From NCBI GenBank assembly GCA_031002005.1, contig JARYHS010009186.1, forward strand, positions 249,765,199 to 249,829,198: 64,000 nt of DNA. The letters are read 5' to 3'. Made by a program: the position numbers and the translations under genes. The notes below the pieces were generated by a model. It was given only the letters and a program-made list of their open reading frames with translations, had not been told where the DNA came from and made no database searches. The stretch is from Vandiemenella viatica (Eukaryota > Arthropoda > Insecta > Orthoptera > Morabidae). Shown here in pieces: positions 1 to 11,302 of this stretch. The first letter of the stretch is position 1, and each line of letters begins with the position of its first letter.

Positions 1-79
1 GTGTGTTTCAAATCTTATTAAATCATGTAATGTCTTACATAATGATTCATAAATGCATCTATATAGGTAACATAATTTT

Positions 80-284
80 TTATTCATCCTCTATGACATT
101 ACCACATTCACTAGTATCAGCACTACCAACACTAGTTCGGTTGGTGTCAGAATTCTCTGTTTCTTCTTCTGTCCCCTCTAGATCCATAACTTCAGAAATA
201 GTTACATTTTCTTTTACTGGTTGTTCTTCTATTTTACGCAAAAGATTATGAGATTGCAATTTTAAATTGTGAGCAAAGTACACA
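80..284 (-). CDS. Possible last exon of an unknown gene, acidic C-terminus
   Basis: A 3' exon is plausible on the - strand. A splice-acceptor-like T-rich tract ending in CACAG sits at 290-285, the frame then stays open for about 68 codons, and the stop at 82-80 overlaps an AATAAA signal. The encoded tail is rich in Glu, Ser and Thr (for example EGTEEETENSD), which looks like a disordered acidic C-terminus and is not a transposon protein I recognise. No domain is visible. The upstream exons would lie at higher coordinates on the - strand, but I could not find one. It may equally be a chance open frame in AT-rich DNA. Confidence 0.3.
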
Positions 285-292
285 CTGTGCAT

Positions 293-940
293 AAAAATTG
301 TACCAATAATTCTATATTACGGTCTTTTAAGTTTGAAATTAAATCTATTATCATACAAAATACGAGCTTTATTTCTTTTTTCAATCGTTGGTTTTTATTT
401 CTTTTTTCAATCGTTGGTTTACGCCAATGGTTACAAGGAGACGATTCATAATTACTGGCAATTTAATGACTCAGTATCAGTATACGCTGAGAGTTTAATA
501 AGTATACGAATATAAGGAAAGCACAACAAGTAATAAAAAGAGGCAAAAACTGTAGATAAATTTAAAATTCCTAATTTTTTTAAAAGATCCGTAGGTCTAC
601 AGATTAATTCGTAGGGCTGACAGCACTAGTTCAAATAACGAGAATCAATCCAAAACAACGAGGAATGGGGATTCCTTCTCACGCAACCTAGCATTTTTGG
701 GAAGTACCCATTCGTGAAAGAAAACTTCAGTCAATGTTGCCAATATTTTTGTATTTTTTTTTTTCTACTGAACCAGAAATATATAGTAGATTTAAAAATT
801 AATATAAGTACTTAGAATAAACTCTATAACAGTCATATTAAACGATAAATGCCTTAAAAATTTGAAATTTAGTACTTATAAAAAAACATGTCCCAGAAAA
901 AACATGTTTTTTTTCATGTTTTTTTTTTTTTTCAAGTCAG
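293..940. other. Non-coding AT-rich stretch
   Basis: No coding signal is visible. There is a short direct duplication of a T-rich 25-30 base segment around 366-420, and homopolymer T runs near 750 and 920. Confidence 0.5.
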
Positions 941-1072
941 AAAAAAACCGTTTTTTTACAACACTAGCAGTGACACATTCTTCGCGCGGTGGCGGCGCGG
1001 GAGTCTAGTAGTTGGGATCAGTGGCCACATAAGAAGAGTTTGGTTTCGTTCGCTGCAGTCAGTTGTCCTGGT

Positions 1073-1201
1073 ATGGACGCCGCTTGTTTGCCAACGAGCA
1101 TAAAGTCAAGAAGTTTCTTCAAAAAATCTGCGCATCCCTCCACGTCTGCTACAAGTTACAGTGGCGGAAGCAAATCAAAACCGAAAAAAAAGACTTTATG
1201 A
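1073..1201 (+). pseudogene. hAT transposase N-terminal remnant
   Basis: The 42-codon frame starts MDAACLPTS and continues into a Ser/Gly/Lys-rich stretch ending KPKKK. In a shifted frame it continues with the residues YDDSYL before stops accumulate. From memory this resembles the start of ZBED5/FAM200-like hAT transposases, where a basic linker precedes a YDDSYL motif; that match is an inference. The rest of the transposase is missing, and a LINE tail occupies the following DNA. A sequence resembling an hAT terminal repeat (GGTTGAAAAACACTG) closes the segment at 1716-1730. Confidence 0.45.
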
Positions 1202-1329
1202 TGACAGTTACCTGTGACACAGCGTTTGGCGGTCGTGAATAATAAACGTCGCTGCGAATTTACTCCAATTAGAAAATGATTTGATTACTGCGTCTCAAAA
1301 ATACAAACACGATTCGACAATTTTGCGTG

Positions 1330-1610
1330 GACGGGAAAAGATGACCATGACCACAAGTTTGAACTCGATTTCAGGCACAAGGGTGTAGGACTGTAGGAAG
1401 ATTCTCTTTTTTGGGTAAGGGTGTCAGTGATTGGAATAATTTACCAAGAGAAATGATGAATAATTGACCAAAAACGTTGAAAGAATTTAAAGCTAAAATT
1501 AGTAGCGGGCAAATGTAGGTGGGTGCAGGAAAGGGGGGAAGATGGGTGTGTAGGGAAATTGCCAGCGGAACGAGTGCTCCATCGAATTTAATTAAATAAA
1601 AAAATGATTA
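1330..1610 (+). mobile_element. LINE 3' tail fragment (CR1-like family A)
   Basis: Broken frames encode pieces matching the C-terminal tail of the other family-A copies in this window (compare 6310-6850 on the - strand): a DHDHKFELDF-like block, then KGVG, then a VSVIGII block. The DNA ends in a short A-rich AATTTAATTAAATAAA tract. It is a 5'-truncated, non-functional copy. Confidence 0.6.
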
Positions 1611-1650
1611 AAAAATAAACAGGCACAGCGTTCTAATTGAAAATGTACCT

Positions 1651-1735
1651 TTGATGCAGTGTAAGCTTTTTATTTTTATCTGGCTTGGCGACCACCCTGG
1701 AGGTCGCCAGCCACGGGTTGAAAAACACTGGTCTG
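1651..1735. repeat. hAT-like terminal segment
   Basis: It contains a short palindrome (GGCGACC...GGTCGCC) and ends with GGTTGAAAAACACTG. That is the reverse complement of the CAGTG...TTCAACC type of end common on hAT elements. It probably closes the remnant that begins near 950. No matching left end was located with confidence. Confidence 0.4.
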
Positions 1736-4379
1736 GACAAAAGCGAGGGAGTCGCGCGGTCAGACAGACAATTGCTCTGCTAATGTCGCCTTTGAAATGG
1801 TTACGCTGTGAATCCTCTGCCGAGCGAGTGGATGACAGATTAGTTCCAAAATATCAGAGAGCTCTACTGCACTCCAGAGACATTACTACGGGTAGGAGGA
1901 ATCCCTGCCCCCTCAACATACTTGAGATTCCAGAAAACACAGTGCACAAAAAGATCATCAAGTCTGTCTACGGAGGGACCCTCCCTCCAAACTTTTGGCA
2001 GTATCAGCTAGTGGGATTGATTGGTTTTCATAGTGTTTCTGATTATGCCTAATTGATGTTAGACTATGCCTACATATGTCGGCAGTTTTTTAACGCTGCA
2101 GCATTTATGCGTCCAGTAACAACACTTTTACCAGTGGGGATTATCAGATAATTCTGAGATCAATCCCCACACGCAAGTATTTCTTCGTTAGTCGTAAAAG
2201 GTGCTTCCTACAGAGAAACGCATTATTGAATACATTTACTGCAATTATTGTCGTTTTCCAATCTGTGTTTTGCACTCACTTTTAGTATTGTTAACCGCAG
2301 TTTTGTATCGAATTTCCATTGTAATTACTAACGTTTATTCATATCTTTCGCAGCTATTTCCCAACAATGAGCTAATCACAATGAATTGCTATGTGTTTGA
2401 CCCCACGTGGGAACGATAAAATTTAATTTCTGTAAATTTAGTATAAAATCTTTTATTTAGGTATATTTTGTTTGATCTGTCATCCGCTTTTAAGAGCAAA
2501 TTATTATCTTAATTATAATAATGTGCCTTGCTTGGGTAAAGCGGCTAAACAAAACACTGTATCTTCAATGTGTCAGTTTTTATGTTTTGTTGTTTTTAAT
2601 GGTTTCTTCCTATTGCTGTTTTAATCTTGACATCATTAGACATGTGAAGTGCGAACTCCCCTTCTATTTTGCATCAATTTTCTACAAAATTCGTATGTCT
2701 CTGAGTAACTGAAATATAATACGAAATATTAGCGATTGACTTTGGGAAATAAAAAGATGCAAACGCAGAAGTGAATGGAAATACACACTATACAAACGTT
2801 GTAGCTGATGTCAAGGCTAAAGCTTGACTGTGAAATAATACCTTTGGCTATTGCTGTAATTACCATAATTATAATATTATGAGTTATTTACAATCTTATT
2901 TTAAAGAACATTTCACGCTAATTAATTCAGGTCAAACATCAAAAAAAAAAATATAAATCCGATTTACATATTAACAGTGGCCTTATAAGGCAAAGTGTTT
3001 CATGCTACTGAATTAGTGCATAATCCCTTTAGTTTATTCTGCCGTCTTTCCCTGTTTTAATTAAATTTAGAGCACATTACTTGAATTACACTAATCATTG
3101 ATTACATATAGCATTGTGCAGCAATTGTTAGCAAGGGTTCTCTCTAATAGATGTTGTATTGCATAACTGTTAATCATGGTTCTTTTATTAGATCAAATTA
3201 TCAGTTGAAAACAATTTCCCTTTACTTGCACACTACCGGTATACAGGGAGCATAATAGTGGCTGCTCTTTGAAATGAAGACATGCTCGAAGTTATGCAGT
3301 TCACACACATATATCGAAATTCTTCAATTGTTTGATCAGCAATAAAATATACAAAGTTTGAAATATTCCGAATATTGTAAAACTCGCATATAAAGACAAG
3401 CGTGTCTGTAAAAATTCCACCATGCTGTTACACAGTACTTAAGAGGAAATTCTGAGAGTTATTAGTTCTTAAAATTCACTCAGTAATCTTCCCGCGACAT
3501 TCAGGTGAACTCAGCGAAATACGACAGGAGAAGATGGCTTTTAACTTCCTCGCAATTAAGTCGTTCTGACAGTCGAAAACCCACAGTGGGCGGTACATTT
3601 TCCTCTGCCCTGAGACTTTAAAAACTGGCCGAACAATTACTGCTTGAAAACTGCAGCGTTGGAAGGCGGAGATAAAATGAGATTTGCACAAAGTCGCATC
3701 CACGACAGACCGACTTCATTTACCACTGTCAAGTGAACATCTCTGAAAACGCTATGCGCCAAAGATGGACTGTCATCAATATGAACAAATTACACAAAAT
3801 AAATAAATAAAAACAATCTTTGAATTCTGTTTTTACTTTTTTTTATTATTATTTCTTTAGCTTTCTAAAAAGTATTACATTAAAATAAACGGAATAAGTG
3901 AATCAAACGCAATAAGCTTAAGTAATATTTAATTTACTGTAAACATCTTTTAACTTGATGACATACTCAGTTTAGATTAATAATCTTTAGAATATGTTTA
4001 AATTGTTTTCTGACTTTGGTTATTTATTTCTTCAGTTTTCTGAAATGTAGTAAATTAAACAAATGGAATCCGTTAATCAAACCACTACATTTTTTCCTTC
4101 CATGCACTACTCTTAATCCTTTTTCCAAGCTCATCACCATCATATGCCTTGCATTTGGACGTGAAAGACTCGGATGGTACCACTCAGAAAACTATTATTA
4201 TCAGTTAGTACAAAGCTTTATTTAACTGCACTGAAGCACTCACATAACTATTCTAATCACCATGATGAAGTAGGTAAAGAGGAATATCAAAAACTTGTTA
4301 GGGTTACTTCTATATTCAGTTACGATAGGTAACACTCTGATCTGTCACATTAGTTGAGTTTCCTACCTTGCCATCATTA
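1736..4379. other. No recognised gene
   Basis: AT-rich DNA. Short frames at 1651-2052, 2521-2712 and 3476-3703 have no family resemblance and no splice-site support, so they are left out. Confidence 0.5.
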
Positions 4380-5890
4380 GAGATGGATCCGGTAGAAATT
4401 GATAGCGTAGGTATTGTAAAGCAATTAATGCTCCTGAAGTGGGGTAAAGCGCTAGGTCCCGATGGCATACCGGTAAGAGTATTTTCAGAATACGAGGAAG
4501 GAAATTGAACCTATTTCTGTTAGATATATTCCGTAAATCTTTAGAAGACAAAAAAGTACTCTCCGACTGGAAAATAGCCAAAGTAATTCCTGTTTTCAAG
4601 AAAGGAGATCGGAGTGATCCTAGGAATTATCGACCTATACCTTTAGCATCTGTATGCAGTAGAATTCTGGAGCATGTCATATGCTCGAACATTATGAAGT
4701 TTCTAGATGAGAACGACTTACTTACACCGCGTCGACACGGATTTCGGAAGAAGAGATCGTGTGAAACTCAATTGGCCTTATTTTCCCATGACGTAATGAA
4801 AGTTATCGATGCAGGTTCGCAGGTTGATGCAATATTCTTGGATTTTCAGAAAACTTTTGATTCTGTACCACACAACCGACTTTTAGCGAAGATTCGAGCA
4901 TATGGTATATCGGATCAGATTTGCGAATGGATACGTGATTTTCTAACTGGTCGATCACAGTATGTCGTTGTTGACGGGGAAACCTCTTCTAAGCTAGAGG
5001 TTGCTTCTGGCGTTCATCAGGGAAGTGTAATAGGACCACTTCTTTTCTTAATATTTATAAACGATCTAGGTGACAACGTCAAATGCTGGCTGCGATTGTC
5101 TGCCGACGATGCAGTTATCTATAGGGAAATAAGGTGATATGGCGATTGCTTAGAAATTCAGCGCGATTTGGATGCCTATTCCGAATGGTGCCGTAAATGG
5201 CAGCCTACACTTAATTGCAAAAAGTGCAAGGCAATGCGAATAAGTAACAAAAAGAATCAGTTTGCTCACGAGTACAAAGTAAACAATTCATTTGTTGACA
5301 CGGTTCGATTCCCTGAAGTATCTGGGGGTAATACGTGCAAAGCAACATGAAATGGGACTTGCACATAACTTCCAGTCGTAAGCAAAGCTAATTCTAAATT
5401 ACGATTCATAGGTCGTATTCTGAGGAATTGCTAATACTCATACAAATAAATAGCGTATAAAGACACTAGTGCGTCCGCATCTGGATTACTCGTACTATTG
5501 TGGAGTATGGGATCCGTATCGCAAGGGCATGATTGACTCAGTGGAGAGCCGCTTGATTCGTGACTGGTTGTTACAGCACTTATGAAAGCGTCACAGAATT
5601 GATACATAGATTGGGCTGGGAATAGTTTGGAAGACAGACGACGTCATTTACGTTTAAATTTATTGGAGAATATGCGAAATTCTGTGAGATACTTCTTCCA
5701 CCAACCTATTTGGGTCGCAATGACTGGAGGGATAAGATTAGAGAAATAAGATGCCATACTGGTGCTTTTATGTATTCTTTCTTTCCTCGTGCTATTCGGG
5801 ATTGGAATGCGCAGAATTAAGATTGGTGCTTAGCACCCTCTGCCATCCACAATGTTTGTGATTTGCAGAGTATGAATGTAAATGTAGATT
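4380..5890 (+). pseudogene. CR1/L2-group LINE, degenerate reverse transcriptase ORF
   Basis: This is a broken copy of a non-LTR retrotransposon polymerase. The longest open part (4505-5137) carries reverse-transcriptase blocks in order: VIPVFKKGD and NYRPIPL, then FLDFQKTFDSVPH, then GVHQGSVIGPLLF, then the catalytic box as SADDA where the family usually has (F/Y)ADD. Upstream, an in-frame LGPDGIPV block precedes a stop near 4504. Downstream blocks (EWCRKWQPTLNCKKC, then the NSLEDRRR tail) are split by stops and shifts. The 3' end is marked by short TGTAAATG-type repeats near 5880, as on related LINEs. Promoter, ORF1 and the endonuclease domain are absent, so it is a 5'-truncated dead copy. 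Confidence 0.85.
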
Positions 5891-6300
5891 TCCAATTTTT
5901 CGTGGTTCCTTAAATCACTCAAAGCGAATGCGTAGAGGCTATGGGCAGTTTCCTTTCCTTGTCAGTATTTCTTTCAGGCTCCAATGATGCTGCTTTTAAC
6001 GAATAGAGAAAAAAATAAGAAGAACTGATGAGAGAGGTATTTCAATTATTTCATACTTCAGATAAAATATAAACGATCGCACACTATCAGCTTTTAATAA
6101 TCGTAAAAGAAAGAAATCAGTTGCTCGAAACGACACGATTCGCAGCATGAAGATCGAGTTCAGGCACTGGATTTTCTGTATAGAATATGGTTATGATGAC
6201 CTTATTTTAATTTTGAATCGATAGTTTAACATCATATCGATATTCCACCAACAGATGGAAGTGAGAGTTGTCATATATCTTGGAATTATGTTATTATTAT
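5891..6300. other. No gene; ends in short ATT microsatellite
   Basis: AT-rich DNA without coding features. An (ATT)n tract lies at about 6291-6312, at the 3' end of the LINE fragment that follows. Confidence 0.5.
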
Positions 6301-6312
6301 TATTATTATTAA

Positions 6313-6850
6313 TTTAATTACTATGGAGCACACGTTCCGGTGGCAATTCCCTGTCACGTAATTACCCCTTCTTTAGTTTACTTTTTAATTATCTAATATA
6401 ATTTGACTATTAAATGCCTTCCAGATCTACTTTCGTGATTACAAATTTTAATTTTAAATATCGTCAGCGTTTTTGGTAAATTATTCCAATCCCTGACACC
6501 CTTACCAACAAAAGAAAATTTTCCCACTCCCTTATGCATGAAATCGAGTGCCAGTTTGTGGTCATGATAATCTCTCCCCTTGAAAGCGCTATTATTAATA
6601 ATTCGACCAATATCCCTCCAAGCCTCATCACCTGCATATGTCTTGTACATTGCCAGCACTCTCTTCACCCTCCTCCTGTCTTCCAATGACTTCCACTCCA
6701 GCTCTTTCATCATATCAGTGACTGACTGGGTCCTGCGATAATTTACGTAATCAAATCTATCTAGCTGCTCTTCTTTGCACACCCTCCAACTCCTGTATTT
6801 GATACCCAAAATGTGGATCCCAAACTACACCACCATATTCAACCAATGGT
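6313..6850 (-). pseudogene. LINE family A C-terminal fragment
   Basis: The best-preserved family-A tail in the window is open from 6809 to 6393 on the - strand. Blocks in order: a region around EEQLDRFDYVNYRRTQSV, then SLEDRRRVKRVLAMYKTY, then GDEAWRDIGRII, then FKGRDYHDHKLALDF, then KGVGKFSFVGKGVRDWN. This SLEDRRR...RDWNNLP layout is the usual C-terminal extension after the reverse transcriptase in CR1-like insect LINEs. The polymerase itself is missing. The 3' end lies on the low-coordinate side, in the ATT repeat. Confidence 0.75.
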
Positions 6851-6907
6851 TGACCAAAGCTTTGTAACCCAGTTCCCTAACTTCTCATCATCCTCTCCAA
6901 TAAATGA

Positions 6908-7159
6908 AGGATTTTTTTTCTTTTATTTTTAACTGCTTAACGTCTCTTAACAGCGAGGTCTTTAGAGACGGGAAAGGATGGGGGGCAAGGAATGGGAAGG
7001 AATTCGGCCATGGCATTTTGGAGGAAGCATCCCGGCATTTGCCTGGAGTGATTTCGGAAACTATGGAAAACCCAAATCTGGATGCCCAGACGGGGATTCG
7101 AACCGCCGTCCTCCCGAATGCGAGACGAGAACGCTAACCGTTACACCACCACGCTCGGT
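6908..7159 (-). repeat. tRNA-derived SINE, family 1 (near full length)
   Basis: Read on the - strand it starts ACCGAGCGTGGTGGTGTAAC and has an A-box-like TAACGGTTAGCGTTC. The B box is GGTTCGAATCC, followed by a conserved body and an A-rich tail (a T run at 6911-6925 on the + strand). The internal pol III promoter boxes place it as tRNA-derived. At least 12 related copies occur in this window. Confidence 0.85.
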
Positions 7160-7291
7160 AGGATTTTGTAACCTTTTCCTACCACCTGCCCAATGTGCTC
7201 TGCCTAGTTGAGTTTACTATCAAACACCATGTAATCTTTATGCCAGTGTATTTCATATTTTGTTTTTTATAATCCTATAATTGGTTTAGTT

Positions 7292-7998
7292 CAGTCATGG
7301 AGAAAGTACGGCCCGCGGGCCAAGTGCGGCCCTTCGGGCTAGTCAATCCGGCCCGTGACATTTTTTGAATAACCCCTACAATTACACATAGGACAAAATG
7401 TATTTTCTGCGTAGCTAGAATAGAATAACGGTTTCCTTCTCATTGCGTTTTAAATACATTATTAACTGAGTTTGTGTAGTGTTTTAGTAGACGTCAATAG
7501 ATCGGCAGCATGGCGATGTGGAGTACAGTGCGTGTGTTTCGCGGCTAAGTTCGGAACGTCCCCTGTCAAAATCAAGTTTCCCAAGCCTGAAATCTCACGC
7601 TCAGAAGATAATTACGATGTTTGCATCTTCCTACATCTGTGAACATGTGTTTTCTACTACGAAAAACAGCGTTAGAAACCGATTGACTGGCCACCATTTA
7701 GCTTAACTACTGTGAATCAGCTCATCCCTGTTTCTACCAGATTATGAACAACTTTTAGAAGTTCAGTCACAGTTTCATCTGTCACATGCGCCTTCATACT
7801 CTTCTAAAGAATAATGAATTTTTGTAACTTTGTTCTAATTTTTTTTTTTTACCATTGTAGCATATAAGTTGTGTGTGATGTAAAAATCAAAAATAAACTT
7901 TATCACCTATAAAAATTTGTTTTTTTTAATTTTTTCGGCCCGCCTACATAATTACTTACTTTATCTGGTCCTACCCTTAAAAAGTTTGCCCATGACTT
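7292..7998 (+). mobile_element. hAT element remnant with terminal repeats
   Basis: The ends are inverted relatives: CAGTCATGGAGAAAGT on the left, and on the right the reverse complement of AAGTCATGGGCAAACTTT, each followed inward by GGCCCG-rich sequence. GTTTAG occurs on both flanks, as expected for a decayed target duplication. The interior at 7585-7706 encodes the hAT C-terminal dimerisation region (HAQKIITMFASSYICEHVFS...). The rest of the transposase is gone, so this is a non-autonomous internal deletion derivative. Confidence 0.7.
7585..7740 (+). pseudogene. hAT C-terminal dimerisation domain fragment
   Basis: The frame reads FASSYICEHVFSTTKNSVRN, then RLTGHHLA, then a stop. This is the hATC pattern: an S-x-x-C-E-x-x-F-S core followed by an R-x-x-L-T-x-x-x-L motif. 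Only about 40 residues survive. It lies inside the terminal-repeat-bounded remnant at 7292-7998. Confidence 0.7.
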
Positions 7999-8343
7999 GT
8001 TTAGGTGATTATGGAAATCGCTTACAAACCGTTATTTGGATGCCAGTGGTGACATCTGAATTCACAGCCATTAAGAGAGCAATTCAGGCGTGGTGAATTG
8101 TAAGATGTGCAGACGGCATCACCGCAGGTGATGTGCAAGTCTGAGACACCAAACTTAACCCTGAACCACGTACCAAATTAGCACTAGTAATTAATGAAAT
8201 GTAAATGTGTCGTTTACGCTAGAATTGCAAATGTAATTTACAAGTATGTAGATTATTTGAAATGGGGTGGTCCTGGAATTTGAATTCAGCGCGTGTCACT
8301 TTGTCTAATTTACTTAAAGAGGTATACACAAATTGTCAATGTA
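7999..8343. other. No gene
   Basis: A spacer between two DNA transposons; nothing recognisable. Confidence 0.5.
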
Positions 8344-8482
8344 CACTGAAGAGCCAAAGAAACTGGTATAAGCATGCTTATGCAAAACACAGAGATATTT
8401 AAACACTCAGAGTACGGCGATGCTGTCGGCGGTAACGCATACAAGACATCAGGTGTCTGGCGCAGCGGTTACTGCTGCTACA

Positions 8483-8818
8483 ATGACCGGTTATCACGAT
8501 TTAAGTGAGTTTGAACGTGGTGTTACAGTCAGCGCACGAGATATGGGACACAGCATCTCCGAGGTAGCGATGAGGTGGGGATTTTCCAGTACGACCATTT
8601 CACGAGTGCACCGTGAATATCGGGAATCCGGTAAAACATCAAATCTCCAACATCGCTGCGGCCGGAAAAAGATCCTGCAAGAACGGGACCAACGACGACT
8701 GAAGAGAATCGTTCAACGTGACGGAAGTGCAACCCTTCCGCAAATTGCTGCGGATTTCAATGCTGCACCATCAACAAGTGTCAGCTTGCGAAGCATTCAA
8801 CGAAACATCATTGATATG
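8483..8818 (+). pseudogene. Tc1 transposase, N-terminal part
   Basis: About 112 residues cover the paired helix-turn-helix DNA-binding region of a Tc1-family transposase: LSEFERGVTVSARDMGHSIS, then GFSSTTISRVHREYRES, then LQHRCGRKKIL and IAADFNAAPSTSVSLRS. The frame is uninterrupted to the point where the MITE enters. The catalytic domain follows beyond the insert. Confidence 0.85.
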
Positions 8819-9156
8819 AGAGCGTGCATAAACCACGTAGCTCCATTTGGCCTCCTGTAAAACCCCCTCCCCCCACGTAGCCCTACGCAGCCCTACGTAG
8901 CCCTACGTAGCCCTACGTGGCTTTTGCCTCTACACCCCCTCCCCCTCCCCTCCCCACGTAGCACGTACCGTAGCTATAAATATTCACATGCTACTGTGAG
9001 TTCTGTTCCTCATTTTAAATGTGGAAATGTTATGAAAGGAAAGCTACGTGGCCTGGCTCGGAACCCCCCCCCCTCCCCCACGTAGCCCAGCGTAGCCTTC
9101 CAGCCAACCCCCCTCCCCCCCCCCCTGGACCGAGCCACGTAGTTTGTGCACGCTCC
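8819..9156 (+). mobile_element. GC-rich MITE inserted in the Tc1 transposase
   Basis: Its ends are inverted: GAGCGTGCATAAACCACGTA on the left, and the reverse complement of GAGCGTGCACAAACTACGTG on the right. Inside are long C-rich runs and at least eight copies of an ACGTAG/CTACGT motif, several in tandem as CCCTACGTAG. It has no coding capacity. Because it interrupts the Tc1 reading frame, its insertion is younger than the Tc1 copy. The exact boundary is uncertain by a few bases and no target duplication is obvious. Confidence 0.7.
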
Positions 9157-9161
9157 TTCTG

Positions 9162-9860
9162 GGCTTTCGGAGTCGAAGGCCCATTCGTATGTACCCTTGC
9201 TGAGTGCACGACACAAAGCTTTAAGCCTCACCAGGCCCGCCAATACCGACATTGGACTGTTGATTATTGGAAAAATGTTGCCTGGTCTGACGAGTCTCGT
9301 TTCCAATTGTATCGAGCGGATGGACGTGTACCGGTATGGAGACAACCACAAGAATACATGGACCCTGCATGTCAACAGGGGACTGTTCAAGCTGGTGGAG
9401 GCTCTGTAATGGTGTGGAGCGTGTGCAGTTGGAGTGACATGGGACCCCTGATGCGTCTAGATATGACTCTGATAGGTGACACGTAAGTAGGCATCCTGGC
9501 TGATCACCTGCATCCAATCATGTCCATTGTGCATTCCGACGGACTTGGGCAATCCCAGCAATTCACCCGCCACGTCCAGAATTGTTACAGAGTGGCTGCA
9601 GGAACACTGCTGAGATTAAACATCTCCGCTGGCTACTAAACTCCGCAGACATGAACATTATCGAGCGTATCTGGGATGCCTTGCAACGTGCCGTTCAGAA
9701 GAGATCTCCACCCCCTCGTACTCTTACGGATTTATGGACAGCCCTGCATGATGCGTGGTGTCTATTCTCTCCAGCATTACTTCAAACATTAGTCGAGTCC
9801 ATGCCACGTCGTGTTGCGGCACTTCTGCGTGCTCGCGGAGGCCCTACACTTTATGAGGCA
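9162..9860 (+). pseudogene. Tc1 transposase, catalytic part with frameshifts
   Basis: Across several frames the DDE-domain blocks can be read: GFRSRRPIR, then WTVDYWKNVAWSDESRFQLY (first catalytic Asp region), then GGGSVMVWSVCSWSDMGPL, then LNSADMNIIERIWDALQRAV (the third catalytic residue is the E in NIIERIW), ending MPRRVAALLRARGGPT. At least three shifts separate the blocks, and an early stop follows the first block. The block order and final RRVAALLRARGG motif are standard for this Tc1 group. Confidence 0.8.
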
Positions 9861-9891
9861 GGTGTACCAGTTTATTTGGCTCTTCAGTGTA

Positions 9892-10560
9892 AAACTTTAA
9901 TGCTGAGATAGGTAATTTTCCGACTCGATGCCAGACTTTCATTTACTGAAATTTTCTTGTTTAAGTTATCGACGTTCCGTTAACACCCCAGGCTCTGTAG
10001 CTATAAATTCTTAATCTGTTGCATGGTTCGTGCACAGTATTACCGCAATGCCTTAAACTAGCATTGTGTCTACAAGATTTTCGAGCCAGTAAACCATTTT
10101 ATTATTAATCACATGAATCAACTATACTGTCCTTGAAATGTTTCAGATTCGTAGATTCAACGTACTTGTATAAAACTTCGCCTCTTGTAAGGTTAAATTT
10201 TAATATTTTTTATACTAATATGACTTGATTTCTCGAATAATAAATAAAAAAGATTCAACACCTATTCATTTTATATTTTCCCCATCCATAAAAATATACT
10301 AAAGTAGCAAAATTTCTACTTTGATTGCTCAGTAATGTCCAAATCGCTAATCTCGCTTTTTTAATGAGAAAACCCTGTACACAAAGGCAGATACGTTTCT
10401 TTAGATTTGTAGTAAGAAAATAAAAATTATTTAAATGTCAAAATTATGTTGACATCTGGAGAAATAGTCATCTGCCTACACCGTTGTTTTATTTAGTAGA
10501 ACATCTTCTCATCGCTTCTAGTATTTACTTTCAATAATGAATTGCATAGATCCACATAAA
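9892..10560. other. No gene
   Basis: AT-rich DNA; no feature recognised. Confidence 0.5.
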
Positions 10561-10680
10561 ACTTTTTTTTTTTTTTTGCTGTCGTCAGTGAAAGATGGTT
10601 TGATGCAATCCTCCATCCTATCCTGTGCTAACCTCTTCATTTCTACATACCCCTTACAGCCCACATAAACGTCAAGAATA
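10561..10680 (-). mobile_element. LINE 3' end fragment (family B)
   Basis: Read on the - strand it encodes VGCKGYVEMKRLAQDR and then an A-rich tail (T run 10563-10577 on +). The same block occurs in the longer copy at 21657-21985. Confidence 0.65.
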
Positions 10681-10681
10681 G

Positions 10682-11165
10682 GTGCTGGATCGGGATTCAC
10701 TGGAGGATAGGAGGAGGGTGAGGAGAGAGCTCGGAGTGTACGAGGCTAATAGTGGTAAGGGGCCATCCATTAATTACGTGAGGTGTTTTTTCGTAAAAAT
10801 GGATCTCCCTCTTTCCCTGCTGCGAGATTTGATGACATATGGTGGGGATCCACCTCCCCCCCCCCCACCTCCCCGCCAATGTAAGATCGACTTCATGATT
10901 TTGGAGATCTTTTCTTAGTTCTACTGTTGTCTGAAGGACGGAAATCTGAAATAAAAGTTTGACGTGAGATTCCACCTAACCCCTCCGCCCCTCTATGGTG
11001 AGATTCGCCTGTCCCCCCTCCCCCTTATTGAGCCTACGTAATTAATGGACCCCCTAATGAGGTATGGAAGAAACATTTGTAGTGGTCTCATTAACGTATT
11101 CCGTTTATTTTAATTTACTACAGTCAGAAAAGTGGATTAACAAGTAACAAAAGTCATAAAACGAT
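10682..11165 (+). mobile_element. LINE family A tail split by a Harbinger-like MITE
   Basis: A SLEDRRRVRRELGVYEANSG block ends at about 10755, and the matching continuation (EVWKKHL) resumes after 11057. Between them is the MITE at 10759-11054. The interruption falls inside the conserved MYKTYAGDEAW-type segment seen intact at 6393-6809. Confidence 0.6.
10759..11054 (+). mobile_element. Harbinger-like MITE with TAA target duplication
   Basis: The left end is GGGGCCATCCATTAATTACG and the right end, inverted, is GGGGGTCCATTAATTACG. TAA lies immediately outside on each side (10756-10758 and 11055-11057). A 3-bp T(A/T)A duplication with G-rich ends is the pattern of PIF/Harbinger elements. The 296-bp interior has C-rich tracts and no reading frame. 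Confidence 0.7.
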
Positions 11166-11302
11166 ATAAACACAATCCAAGGATTGGTAGAATCATCTTA
11201 GGTGAGTATCTCTCGAAGTGCAAAGATATTTGCAGTAAGTTAAATATTTCTTATGCTTATTACATCTGATTCATGTATTCCATTTATTTTAATGTACCAT
11301 TT

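Larger units (their letters stand above)
8344..9889 (+). mobile_element. Tc1-type transposon with intact inverted ends
   Basis: The left end begins CACTGAAGAGCCAAAGAAAC and the right end is its near-exact inverse (finishing GGCTCTTCAGTG). The inverted ends run about 25 bases with one main mismatch, and TA dinucleotides flank both (8342-8343 and 9890-9891). The transposase is split by an inserted MITE (8819-9156) and carries frame breaks after it, so the copy is non-autonomous. Confidence 0.9.

Noticed and set aside
1651..2052. 133-codon frame
   Set aside because: It begins inside an hAT terminal segment and shows no family resemblance.
9019..9486. Long Pro-rich frames on both strands
   Set aside because: They run through the C-rich MITE and partly through the Tc1 frame; an artefact of C/G runs.
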